Positions 8,728-16,109 of a stretch of DNA of 64,000 bases are shown here, one piece after another (within the stretch, counting starts at the first letter, position 1; every line of letters starts with the position of its first letter). This stretch comes from J095 sp964517605 (GTDB lineage: Bacteria; Chloroflexota; Anaerolineae; 4572-78; J111). The notes below the pieces were generated by a model that worked only from the letters and a program-made list of their open reading frames with translations, was not told the origin of the DNA and did not search any database. The translations under genes and the position numbers were made by a program. The stretch lies in NCBI GenBank assembly GCA_964517605.1, contig CAZFCE010000004.1, forward strand, positions 170,965-234,964, read 5' to 3'.

Positions 8728-9195
8728 TTAGTTGTGGCTGTTCATGTCCATGGTGTGGCCGGCGGGCATATCCGCTTTCACTTCCACTTCGATGGTTTTG
8801 GCCCCGGATTTTTCAAAATTGAGGGTAACGTTGATTTTATCGCCCGCCTTCCACTCTTTTTCCAAGCCGATGAACATAATGTGCAGCCCGCCCGGTTTGA
8901 GCGCAACCGTCCCGCCGGCGGGCACCTCGATTTTTTCAACCGGCTGCATGCTCATCATATCGCCTTCCATTTTGCTTTCGTGCAGTTCAACCGCCTGGGC
9001 CGCGTCGCTGGCGGCGCTGAGCAGCGTATCGGCGGCCCCGCCGGTATTCTGCAACTCCAGGTACACCGCGCCGGTGGGCATGGCGGCGCGGGCGTAGGCG
9101 TTAACAATTTTTATATCGGGGCCGCTGCTGGTGGGAGCGGCGGCGCAGCCGGCCAGGGTCAATATTAGAAGAAACGCGATAAAAAGTTTGTTCAT
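8728..9195 (-). CDS. PCuAC-type copper chaperone lipoprotein
   Basis: 155 residues. The signal ends in a lipobox (LTLAGC), so it is probably a lipoprotein on the outer face of the membrane. The PCuAC (DUF461) copper site is seen as ELHESKM...MMSMQPV...GGLHIMF, that is His-Met pairs spaced as in the family's H-x-M motif. An extra His/Met tail (AGHTMDMNSHN) may also bind Cu(I). These proteins deliver copper to the CuA centre of cytochrome oxidase. No oxidase gene is in the window. AAGGAGG lies at ideal distance from ATG 9195. Confidence 0.92.
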   Translation of the reverse strand: MNKLFIAFLLILTLAGCAAAPTSSGPDIKIVNAYARAAMPTGAVYLELQNTGGAADTLLSAASDAAQAVELHESKMEGDMMSMQPVEKIEVPAGGTVALKPGGLHIMFIGLEKEWKAGDKINVTLNFEKSGAKTIEVEVKADMPAGHTMDMNSHN

Positions 9196-9294
9196 TGTAA
9201 ATCCTCCTTCGTGAATAGCAGTCAGTTATCCGTAGTCAGATAGGTTTGGCGACCAGTTGCCTTGCAACCTGCCACTTTGTAACCTGTAACTCAT

Positions 9295-10287
9295 TTATCC
9301 CAGAGCGGCCTGTTGCGTGGTGAGTTTGGCCGTAAACTCAGCCTGGTTAGCCGATAGAAACTCGTGGGTGAGGAATTGGGGTTGGATGGCGGCCACAATT
9401 TCGCGGCAGCGCAGGCTGGTAAAAGGCCGGTGTTGGTCAATATTATAGGCATGCAGCCAGCCGTACTCTATTTTTTGGCCGCTGGGCCAGCGGTCGTAGC
9501 CGGCGGGCGGGCCGTTTTTCAGGTATTCCCGCTGGTACGCCCCCGACGTGCTCAGGTTAAAATGCACGCCTTCAATCCGCTGCCGCACCGCCGGCGACAG
9601 GTTGCCGAGGGTCGCCAGCACAAAATCAATGGCCGCGTCTTCGTTATCAAGGTTGGGGTTGGTGTTCATCAGGTGGCCGGTGTCCAGCACAAACGCCCAG
9701 TTGCTAAAATTAAGCCGCGCCGCCAGGTGTTCGGCGGCGGCGTTGCTGGTAAACGTCAGGCCGGGCCACCACAGATTTTCCAGAAACAGGCGCACCGGCG
9801 GCTCTCCGCCCTCAAAGGTGGCGGCCACGGCGTTGAGCAAATCGGCGCTGGCGTTGATGATATCCAGGTTGCTGTAGGGGAATGGCCGGCTAAACGAATG
9901 TTCCGGCTCAATGTGGCTCACGTGAAACACGGCGTAATTGGGCTGCAATTGGGCGGCGTATTGCCACACCCGCCGGCTGGTCGCCACTATCTCGACGGGA
10001 GTTGCGCCGCCACAGTAATAATCAAGGTAGCGCCGGTCAACATCGGCAAAGTAACGCTCTACCGCGCCGGGCCGCGCCTGCCAAACATCCAGCCAGGTAA
10101 TCCAGAACGGCAGGTGAACGGCCTGCACCAGCCCGGCAGGGAGGCCGTTGGGCGGCGGCTCAAAGCCGATGAGCAATTCCAGCCCGGCCAGCCCGTGGTT
10201 GTGCGCGTATTCGGCCACAAACTGCCAGTTGTGGTCAAACCGGGCGGTGTCGCTATCATAAACGGAAAAATTGATGAGTTCGCGCAT
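9295..10287 (-). CDS. Xylose isomerase-like TIM-barrel protein (AP endonuclease family 2 fold)
   Basis: 330 residues with the sugar-isomerase/endonuclease-IV barrel pattern. The segment YAVFHVSH, then LFLENLWWPG, then FVLDTGHLMN and GVHFNLS supplies the usual His, Glu, Asp/His and His metal ligands at successive strand ends. There is no signal peptide, so it is cytoplasmic. The substrate is unknown; sugar or inosose isomerisation is the family norm. It is divergent from the PD40 gene and shares a 69-bp promoter gap with it. No strong ribosome site precedes ATG 10287. Confidence 0.75.
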   Translation of the reverse strand: MRELINFSVYDSDTARFDHNWQFVAEYAHNHGLAGLELLIGFEPPPNGLPAGLVQAVHLPFWITWLDVWQARPGAVERYFADVDRRYLDYYCGGATPVEIVATSRRVWQYAAQLQPNYAVFHVSHIEPEHSFSRPFPYSNLDIINASADLLNAVAATFEGGEPPVRLFLENLWWPGLTFTSNAAAEHLAARLNFSNWAFVLDTGHLMNTNPNLDNEDAAIDFVLATLGNLSPAVRQRIEGVHFNLSTSGAYQREYLKNGPPAGYDRWPSGQKIEYGWLHAYNIDQHRPFTSLRCREIVAAIQPQFLTHEFLSANQAEFTAKLTTQQAALG

Positions 10288-10319
10288 CGTTGGCTTACCG
10301 TTCTGCCTTTTGCGCCTGA

Positions 10320-10348
10320 TTGACAGGCCAATTACCGCAAACTATAAT
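10320..10348 (+). promoter_or_regulatory. Perfect-consensus sigma-70 promoter, apparently leaderless
   Basis: TTGACA (10320-10325), a 17-bp spacer, TATAAT (10343-10348). All twelve bases match consensus. The expected transcription start, 6-8 bases after the -10 box, falls on TTG 10354/ATG 10357 of the next gene, so its mRNA would have no leader. Confidence 0.85.
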
Positions 10349-10356
10349 TTTGATTG

Positions 10357-11769
10357 ATGAAATTAACAAATACCCCGCCCTCTCCGGTTAAAGCCGATCC
10401 CCAAACTGCCAATATTCACCGCCAAAAACCGGCCACGCGCTTGCTGCTGGTAGTGCTGTTGCTGGCGGCGTTGCTCATTGGCAGCGAAAGCAATGTGTTG
10501 CCGGCGTTGAAAACACTGGCGCTAAGGTGGCGGGCCAACCTTGCCGGCCAACCGGTGATTGCCACCACGCCCGCCAACGGCGCAGCCAACGTGCCGGCCA
10601 ACACCGCCATCTGCGTAATTTTTAGCCAGCCGCAACCCGACGCCCGGCTCACGTTTAGCCCGCCGGTCAGCGGCACCAGCCGGTGGGAAGGCGCAACCCT
10701 GGTTTTTTGGCCAAATACGCCGCTGGCGGCCAACACCGGCTACACGGCGCAACTGGCCAATGGCTTTAGCTGGCAATTTAGCACGCGGCAGCCGCAACTT
10801 TTGTTTATGGCCGCGGATGCCGCCGGCAACGATCAACTCTTTGCCATTGACCCGGCGGGCGGCCCGGCCCATCAGCTTACGCATGAGGAATATGGCGTGT
10901 TTGATTATCAGTTGGCCCCGCGCGGCGAGCAGATTGCCTACGCCGCCCTGCGCCAGGATGACGGCAGCGATTTGTGGGCCATTACCGCCACCGACAGTGC
11001 GCCATCGCTGTTGCAAAGCTGCCCGGCGGCGATTTGCGCCGGCGCGGCCTGGTCGCCGGATGGCCGGCGGCTGTTGTTTGAGAAGCGCAGCCTGCCGGCG
11101 GCAGATGACACGCGGCTTCAGCCGGCGCGGTTGTGGTGGCTGGATGTTGACAGCGGCGCAACCACGCCGCTATCTGAAAATGCCAAAATATTAAGCTACG
11201 GCGCGGTGTGGTCGCCCAACGGAGAGTGGCTTAGCTACGTTACGCCCGCCAGCCAGAGCATGCAGGTGCAAAATTTGGTGGATAATCGCAGCGTGGTGGT
11301 TGTTAACCGGCTGGGCGGGCCGGCGGCGTGGCATCCGCAGGGCGATGCCTTTATCGTGACCGATGTTCGGCCCAGCGCCGCCGGAGCGGCCATCCACCTG
11401 TTCAAAGCGACGCCCGCCACCGGCGAGCTTGTGGATATCAGCGGTGAGGGCGCGGCGGTGGAAGATAGTTCGCCGGCCTGGTCGCCGGATGGCCGCTGGC
11501 TGGCGTTTACGCGCGGCGTGGCCGGCGCGTCAATGGGCAGGCAAATATGGCTGATGCGCCCGGATGGCCGCGAGGCTCACTTTTTAACCAACGCGCCGGA
11601 TATTCAGCACAGCCTGCCGCGCTGGTCGCCGGATGGCCGCACGCTGGCTTACCAGCAGCATCCGCTTAAAGCAATGGGCGGCAACACCTCCATCTGGTTG
11701 ATGGACGTAGCCACCGGCAGCGCCCGCCAACTGGTGCCCGCCGGCAATCGCCCCCTCTGGTGGCCTTAA
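10357..11769 (+). CDS. Membrane-anchored Ig-like/PD40 beta-propeller protein
   Basis: 470 residues: a short cytoplasmic tail, one transmembrane helix (LLLVVLLLAALLIG), a Big_5-like Ig domain (VIATTPANGAANVPANTAI, about residues 65-150), then a TolB/PD40 propeller. WSPDGR or a close variant repeats about four times (AWSPDGRR, VWSPNGEW, AWSPDGRW, RWSPDGRT). It therefore displays a propeller outside the cell, probably for binding. ATG 10357 directly follows an in-frame TTG (10354). The promoter position implies a leaderless mRNA. Its stop interlocks with the convergent DUF2085 gene (TTAA, 11766-11769). Partner and ligand are unknown. Confidence 0.82.
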   Translation: MKLTNTPPSPVKADPQTANIHRQKPATRLLLVVLLLAALLIGSESNVLPALKTLALRWRANLAGQPVIATTPANGAANVPANTAICVIFSQPQPDARLTFSPPVSGTSRWEGATLVFWPNTPLAANTGYTAQLANGFSWQFSTRQPQLLFMAADAAGNDQLFAIDPAGGPAHQLTHEEYGVFDYQLAPRGEQIAYAALRQDDGSDLWAITATDSAPSLLQSCPAAICAGAAWSPDGRRLLFEKRSLPAADDTRLQPARLWWLDVDSGATTPLSENAKILSYGAVWSPNGEWLSYVTPASQSMQVQNLVDNRSVVVVNRLGGPAAWHPQGDAFIVTDVRPSAAGAAIHLFKATPATGELVDISGEGAAVEDSSPAWSPDGRWLAFTRGVAGASMGRQIWLMRPDGREAHFLTNAPDIQHSLPRWSPDGRTLAYQQHPLKAMGGNTSIWLMDVATGSARQLVPAGNRPLWWP

Positions 11770-12512
11770 CGCCGCCGCAACTTTACCGCCAACTGCGCCC
11801 GGATGGCGGTAAAGCGCGCTTCTAAAAATGTAAGCAAAAACCAGGTAAACCCCAGCCCAAACAACAGGCCGGTTACGGTGCGTAGCAGCCAGTTGAGGCT
11901 GCCCACGGTGCTGCCGGCGTAAAACTCCGGCCCAAACGTCCCCCCGGTGAGCGCCACCGCCCAGGCGTTGCCGGCTCTAAAACCCGCGCCGCCGGTTTCG
12001 CTGAGCAGGTGGCTAAAGCCGTCAACCAGCAGCGGCAGCATGGTGATTACTAATCCCGCCGGGCCAACTTTGGGCCGCCCGCCGCGGCTAATCCATACGA
12101 TGCCGGCCAGCAGGCTGGCCAAAAAAATAGCCGTCATCCGCTGGTTGAGGCCCATTTTAAAGCCGATTTGAGCATCGCCCACAAACGCCCGCAGGTTATC
12201 GGGCGCTGCGCCCCAGGCCAGCACCTGCTCCAGCGAATAACTGTTGATTGGCCCGGTTGCGCCAAACAAAAAGTAAGAGCGCTGCGGCAGTTGGTGGTCG
12301 TGCGGGGCCAGCCAGCCGTACACGGTTTGCGCCGCCCCGGTTTGCCCCACCGCCAGCAGTGCCGGAGCCAGCAGCGCCAGCATAAAAATGGTCAACGGCA
12401 CCAGCAGCGCCACCGGCAGCCAGTACACCGCCAGCCAGTAGATGCCCGTTTGCAGCCCAATAATTACTCTGGCGGTTATTGTTTTGGGGGATGCGGCGGG
12501 TTGGGTTGGCAT
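11766..12512 (-). CDS. DUF2085-type membrane protein
   Basis: 248 residues with about five transmembrane helices. HDHQLPQRSYFLFG matches the family hallmark (normally CHQ-P-RS), and LPLLVDGFSHLL is the second conserved segment. The usual leading Cys of the family is Asp here (PHDHQLP). Function is unknown for the family. The C-terminus is basic (RAQLAVKLRRR). Heptamer repeats (12522-12549) and a REP-like pair of hairpins separate it from addA, which lies downstream on the same strand. Confidence 0.72.
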   Translation of the reverse strand: MPTQPAASPKTITARVIIGLQTGIYWLAVYWLPVALLVPLTIFMLALLAPALLAVGQTGAAQTVYGWLAPHDHQLPQRSYFLFGATGPINSYSLEQVLAWGAAPDNLRAFVGDAQIGFKMGLNQRMTAIFLASLLAGIVWISRGGRPKVGPAGLVITMLPLLVDGFSHLLSETGGAGFRAGNAWAVALTGGTFGPEFYAGSTVGSLNWLLRTVTGLLFGLGFTWFLLTFLEARFTAIRAQLAVKLRRR

Positions 12513-12521
12513 TGATTTTCC

Positions 12522-12549
12522 TTACGAGCGACGAATGACGAGCGACGGG
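12522..12549. repeat. Four ACGAG-type heptamers
   Basis: TTACGAG CGACGAA TGACGAG (then CGACGGG) directly upstream of the DUF2085 start. The same heptamer family forms a 98-bp inverted array at 61629-61726. Confidence 0.7.
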
Positions 12550-12590
12550 CGGGTTATGTTTCAAATGTAACCTGATGAAGTTTGTGAAGT

Positions 12591-12633
12591 AGGGGCGACC
12601 ATTGCGGTCGCCCAGGCGGGGGCAAGCCCCGCC
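12591..12633. repeat. Tandem REP-like hairpins
   Basis: GGGCGACC-ATTGC-GGTCGCCC is followed at once by GGCGGGG-GCAAG-CCCCGCC. The first is related to the palindrome at 2010-2037. It sits between the DUF2085 start and the addA stop, on the side where addA transcription ends, so it might also stop transcription, although no T-tract follows. Confidence 0.6.
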
Positions 12634-12660
12634 GCTGCCATAAATCACCGATTTTGAAAA

Positions 12661-15600
12661 TCAGGGTTTGGCTACAGCCTGCGCTTCGGCCAGGCTGAGT
12701 TGCCGCACCTCGCCGGCAAAATCCAGCAGGCACAGCCACACCAGCGGCGCTTCGCCCAGCAGCCGGGTAATGGCGGCCTGGTATTGCTCCATTTGGGCCA
12801 GATAATCCTTTTGGCGCAGCGTTTCGGTCAGTTTGGCGGCGTTGGCAAGGTGATCGGTTTTAAACTCAACCACCACCCAGCGACCATTATGCCGGTACAC
12901 CGCGTCAATCTGGCCGGATTGCGCCGCGCCGGCATCATCCTGAACCTCAAACGGAACTTCGTGCCGGCGGCAGCCGGCCCCGTTCATCTCCTCAAACAGC
13001 GGATGCGCCCGCAGCCGGCGCAATAAATTACCGGCGGCGCGCGCAGCCTGTTCCAGTTGATGGCGGTCGGTGAGGCCGCAGGCGCGGGCGCGGGCCACCG
13101 CCCAGTCATCAAACCCGGCGGCGGGAAAACGCCACGCCGCCAGCGCCTCGTGCGCCAGCGTGCCCACAACCCAGCCCGGAGCGTTGGCCCGGTGAGCCGG
13201 CGGCGCAACCACCTGCCACACCCGTTCCGGCAATTCGGCGGGCGCGATTTCCGGTTGCTCCGGCAGCAGCGAGCGCAACAGCGGCAGCGCCTCAACCGGG
13301 CCGGCGGCGGCAACGGCGGAATCGGGCGCGGCAGCAAACCCGGCGGCCCACTGCGGCGGGTACACCGCGCCGCCGCCCAGCGCCGGTTCCAACGGGATGG
13401 CCTCCGCGCCGGCAGCCTCAACGGTGATGGCCTCCAGCCCCAACGGTTTGGCCAGCCATTTTAGCCAGCCGCCCAGCCCCAGCCGGCCCTCTTTGTTAAC
13501 GGTAACGTTGCCGTTGATAATCAGCAGTTCTGCGGCGCGGGTAGCCGCCACGTACAACAGCCGGCGCTGTTCGGCCTCTTCCTGCGCCGCTTCGAGCAGG
13601 CTGCCCAGCCGGTACACCGCCGCCGTTTCTTCTTCGTCGGTGAGCGGTAACAGCGCCCCCAGTTCCGGGTTGAGGATGAGTCCCGGCGCGCCGCCGCCGC
13701 TGTTGGCGGCATCGCCCAGCACCACCACCGGAAATTCCAGCCCTTTGGCGGCGTGAACGCTCATAATTTGCACCGCGCCCGCCGCCACGGCGCGAGCCTC
13801 GCCTTCGCGGCTGCCGCTATCGCGCAGGCCGGCCACGTATTCCAAAAATTCGCCCACGCTCACCAGCCCGCTGGCGTGAGCATCGGCCAGCAGTTTGCTC
13901 ACGTTGCGGGCGGCCCGCTGCTGCCCGGCCTGAAGCAGCGCCGCCCGGTAGCCGGTGGCATCCAAAAACGCCTTCAACAAATCGGCAATGGCGGTTTTGC
14001 CGGCCTGCCGGTGCAGGGTTTCAATCAAATTGATGGCGTCAGCGGCGCGGCGGCTCTCGTCGGGCGGCAAATCGGCGTGGCGCAGGCGCAGTGTGGCCCA
14101 TAACGCTGGCCCGGCCTCGCTCTGGGCAAGCCGGTACAGCGCCTCGTCCGATAGCCCCACCACCGGCGAGCGCAACAGCCCGGCCAGCGCCAAATCGTCG
14201 GTGGGGTCGGCCAGGGCTTGCAGGGCGTTGAGCAAATCGCGGATTTCGGGCCGGTGGTAAAAACCGCGCCCGGCCACGGTCAGGAACGGCAGCCCGGCGG
14301 CTTCGAGCGCGTTTTCGTAGGCGGCAAACGCGCCCGACGAGCGGCACAGAATGGCCACATCGCCGGCGGTTAAGTCAGTGGCGTCAAAAATTTGGCGCAG
14401 CCGGTGGGCCACGGCCAGCGCGGCCTGGTTAAGGCCGCCCTCGCTTTTTGACCCCACCGCCAGGTGCGTTTCAACATACGGCGGCGTTACCCCTTTGTTG
14501 GGTTCGGCGCGAAACGCGCCCAGCGGCGCAAACGGCGCGGCGTACCGCGGCGTATCGGCGGCGGGCAGCCCCAGCACCGGCTCCAGCAGCCGGTTGAGCG
14601 CCTCAATCAGCCCGGCGTGGGCGCGGTACGAGATGCCAAGTTGGTACAGGGGCGCTTCGGCCTGTTTTTGGCGGTAAACGGTAACATCGGCCCCGCGAAA
14701 GCGGTAAATGGATTGTTTGGCGTCGCCCACCACAAACAGGTGGGTGTGCGACCCCTGCAACAACTCCAGCAACGCCGATTGGCGGCGGTTGGTGTCCTGA
14801 AATTCATCAACCAGAATGGTTTCCAGGTTGAGTTGCCAGTCGGCCCGCGCCTCGGGAAAATCGGTGAGCAGGCGCAGGGTGGCTTCCTCCAAATCATCAA
14901 AATCCAGCGCGCTCCGGGCCTCTTTTTGGGCGCGGTAACGGCGGTCGGCTTCTAAAAAAAGTTGGCCGAGCGGCGGCAACAGGCCGGCTAACAGTTCATC
15001 GCGGGCGTTGAGCGCCAGCGTGAACAGGCGGGCGTTGTCTCGCCACTGGTCGCGCAGGGTGCGCAGCCCGGCTTTTACTTCCTCAAGCTGAGATTTGCCG
15101 TCCGGCCAATTACCCTGCGCCCCGCCGGTCAGGTTAAGGCCATCAAGCCGGGCCAGCGCGGCCAGGCGTTCCGGCAGCGGCCCGGCGGCTGCCGCCAGAA
15201 TAGCCAGCGCCGCTTGCCGCTGCACCTCCATGCGGTCATCGGCTTTGTTGGCCTTGTTGTTGCGCAGGCTGTTAACGGCGGCTTGCCAATCGGCGCGGGC
15301 TTCCAGGCCGGCCAACGTTTCCTGTTGAAGCTGATGCAGGCGGCGCTGCCACGCCTCCAGCGGCGCGGCGGGCAGGGCGGCAAACGTTTCTGCCGCATCG
15401 AGCCGCCGGGCCAGCAAATTGCCAATAACGGCGCGTAGCCGGTATTCGCCCAGTTGGGCAAACAGCGGCAGCATGGCCGCGTTTTCGGCGGCCCAACTGA
15501 GGGCGTCATCAACGGCCTGGCCGCGCAGAATGTTGGCTATGCCCTCGTCAAGCAGTTCAAAGCGGGGGTCCAGGCCGGTGGCGGCGGGCTGGCTGCGTAA

Positions 15601-15957
15601 AATTTCGGCGCACAGGCTGTGGATGGTGCCAATCCGGGCGGCATCAAGGTTGCGGTAGATGGCCTGCCAAAAATCGCGGTCTGCCGGAGCCGGTTTTTTG
15701 GGGTTGGTCAGGTAGGTGTTGATTTCTTTACGCACCCGGTTGCGCATTTCGCGGGCGGCTTTGCGGGTAAAGGTGATGGCGGCCACGCGCCGCAAATCAA
15801 CGCCGGCGGCCAGCAGCCCCAGGTAGCGGGATACCAGGGTGCGGGTTTTGCCCGCGCCCGCCCCGGCGGTAACAACCACCACTCGTTCCGCTGCGTTCAG
15901 GGTGCGGCGTTGGTCGAGGCTGTAATCAAATTTGGATTGGGTTAAAATTGGATGCAT
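12661..15957 (-). CDS. addA: AddA-type helicase-nuclease (UvrD family)
   Basis: About 1098 residues. Superfamily-1 helicase motifs are clear: Walker A in TAGAGAGKTRTL, Walker B/motif II DEFQDTNR, motif III GDAKQSIYRFRGAD, then QIMSVHAAKGLEFP and LYVAATRA. A C-terminal RecB-type nuclease follows (GQIDAVYRHNGRWVVVEFKTDH). Together with AddB it processes DNA double-strand ends for RecA. Start: the frame opens at 15996 inside a repeat array, so that part is not credible; ATG 15957 (MHPILTQSK) or 15963 is preferred. The Trx-VKOR, addB and addA genes run leftward in one cluster; array B occupies the addB-addA gap. Confidence 0.93.
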   Translation of the reverse strand: MHPILTQSKFDYSLDQRRTLNAAERVVVVTAGAGAGKTRTLVSRYLGLLAAGVDLRRVAAITFTRKAAREMRNRVRKEINTYLTNPKKPAPADRDFWQAIYRNLDAARIGTIHSLCAEILRSQPAATGLDPRFELLDEGIANILRGQAVDDALSWAAENAAMLPLFAQLGEYRLRAVIGNLLARRLDAAETFAALPAAPLEAWQRRLHQLQQETLAGLEARADWQAAVNSLRNNKANKADDRMEVQRQAALAILAAAAGPLPERLAALARLDGLNLTGGAQGNWPDGKSQLEEVKAGLRTLRDQWRDNARLFTLALNARDELLAGLLPPLGQLFLEADRRYRAQKEARSALDFDDLEEATLRLLTDFPEARADWQLNLETILVDEFQDTNRRQSALLELLQGSHTHLFVVGDAKQSIYRFRGADVTVYRQKQAEAPLYQLGISYRAHAGLIEALNRLLEPVLGLPAADTPRYAAPFAPLGAFRAEPNKGVTPPYVETHLAVGSKSEGGLNQAALAVAHRLRQIFDATDLTAGDVAILCRSSGAFAAYENALEAAGLPFLTVAGRGFYHRPEIRDLLNALQALADPTDDLALAGLLRSPVVGLSDEALYRLAQSEAGPALWATLRLRHADLPPDESRRAADAINLIETLHRQAGKTAIADLLKAFLDATGYRAALLQAGQQRAARNVSKLLADAHASGLVSVGEFLEYVAGLRDSGSREGEARAVAAGAVQIMSVHAAKGLEFPVVVLGDAANSGGGAPGLILNPELGALLPLTDEEETAAVYRLGSLLEAAQEEAEQRRLLYVAATRAAELLIINGNVTVNKEGRLGLGGWLKWLAKPLGLEAITVEAAGAEAIPLEPALGGGAVYPPQWAAGFAAAPDSAVAAAGPVEALPLLRSLLPEQPEIAPAELPERVWQVVAPPAHRANAPGWVVGTLAHEALAAWRFPAAGFDDWAVARARACGLTDRHQLEQAARAAGNLLRRLRAHPLFEEMNGAGCRRHEVPFEVQDDAGAAQSGQIDAVYRHNGRWVVVEFKTDHLANAAKLTETLRQKDYLAQMEQYQAAITRLLGEAPLVWLCLLDFAGEVRQLSLAEAQAVAKP

Positions 15958-15976
15958 GGTCATCTCAAAAAGATCA

Positions 15977-16047
15977 AACTTCAAGTTTTGACGCAAAACT
16001 TCAAGTTCAGAGCTAAAACTTCAAGTTCTGGGCTAAAACTTCAAGTT
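15977..16047. repeat. Array B: four 11-bp palindromes at exact 20-bp spacing
   Basis: AACTT-C-AAGTT begins at 15977, 15997, 16017 and 16037. The 20-bp unit continues to 16060 and its remaining bases drift (TTGACGCAA, CAGAGCTAA, CTGGGCTAA, CTGGGCCAA). It fills the gap between the addB stop and the addA start. It has the same design as array A at 1486-1559 with an unrelated sequence. Confidence 0.9.
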
Positions 16048-16109
16048 CTGGGCCAAAAAGCAGGTCAGGCGCGAATTCCCTCCCCAACTCCCAACTCTGA
16101 GGTTTGGGT

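Noticed and set aside
9220..9294. Short direct repeats (AACCTG, TAACCTGTAAC) before the TIM-barrel gene end
   Set aside because: Too short and irregular to call a repeat array.
9364..10323. Plus-strand frame of 319 codons
   Set aside because: It is antisense to the TIM-barrel gene; composition is Gly/Arg/His-rich as in shadow frames.
15958..15996. N-terminal extension of addA
   Set aside because: Its codons fall in the first unit of array B and its flank, so the start at 15957 or 15963 is preferred.
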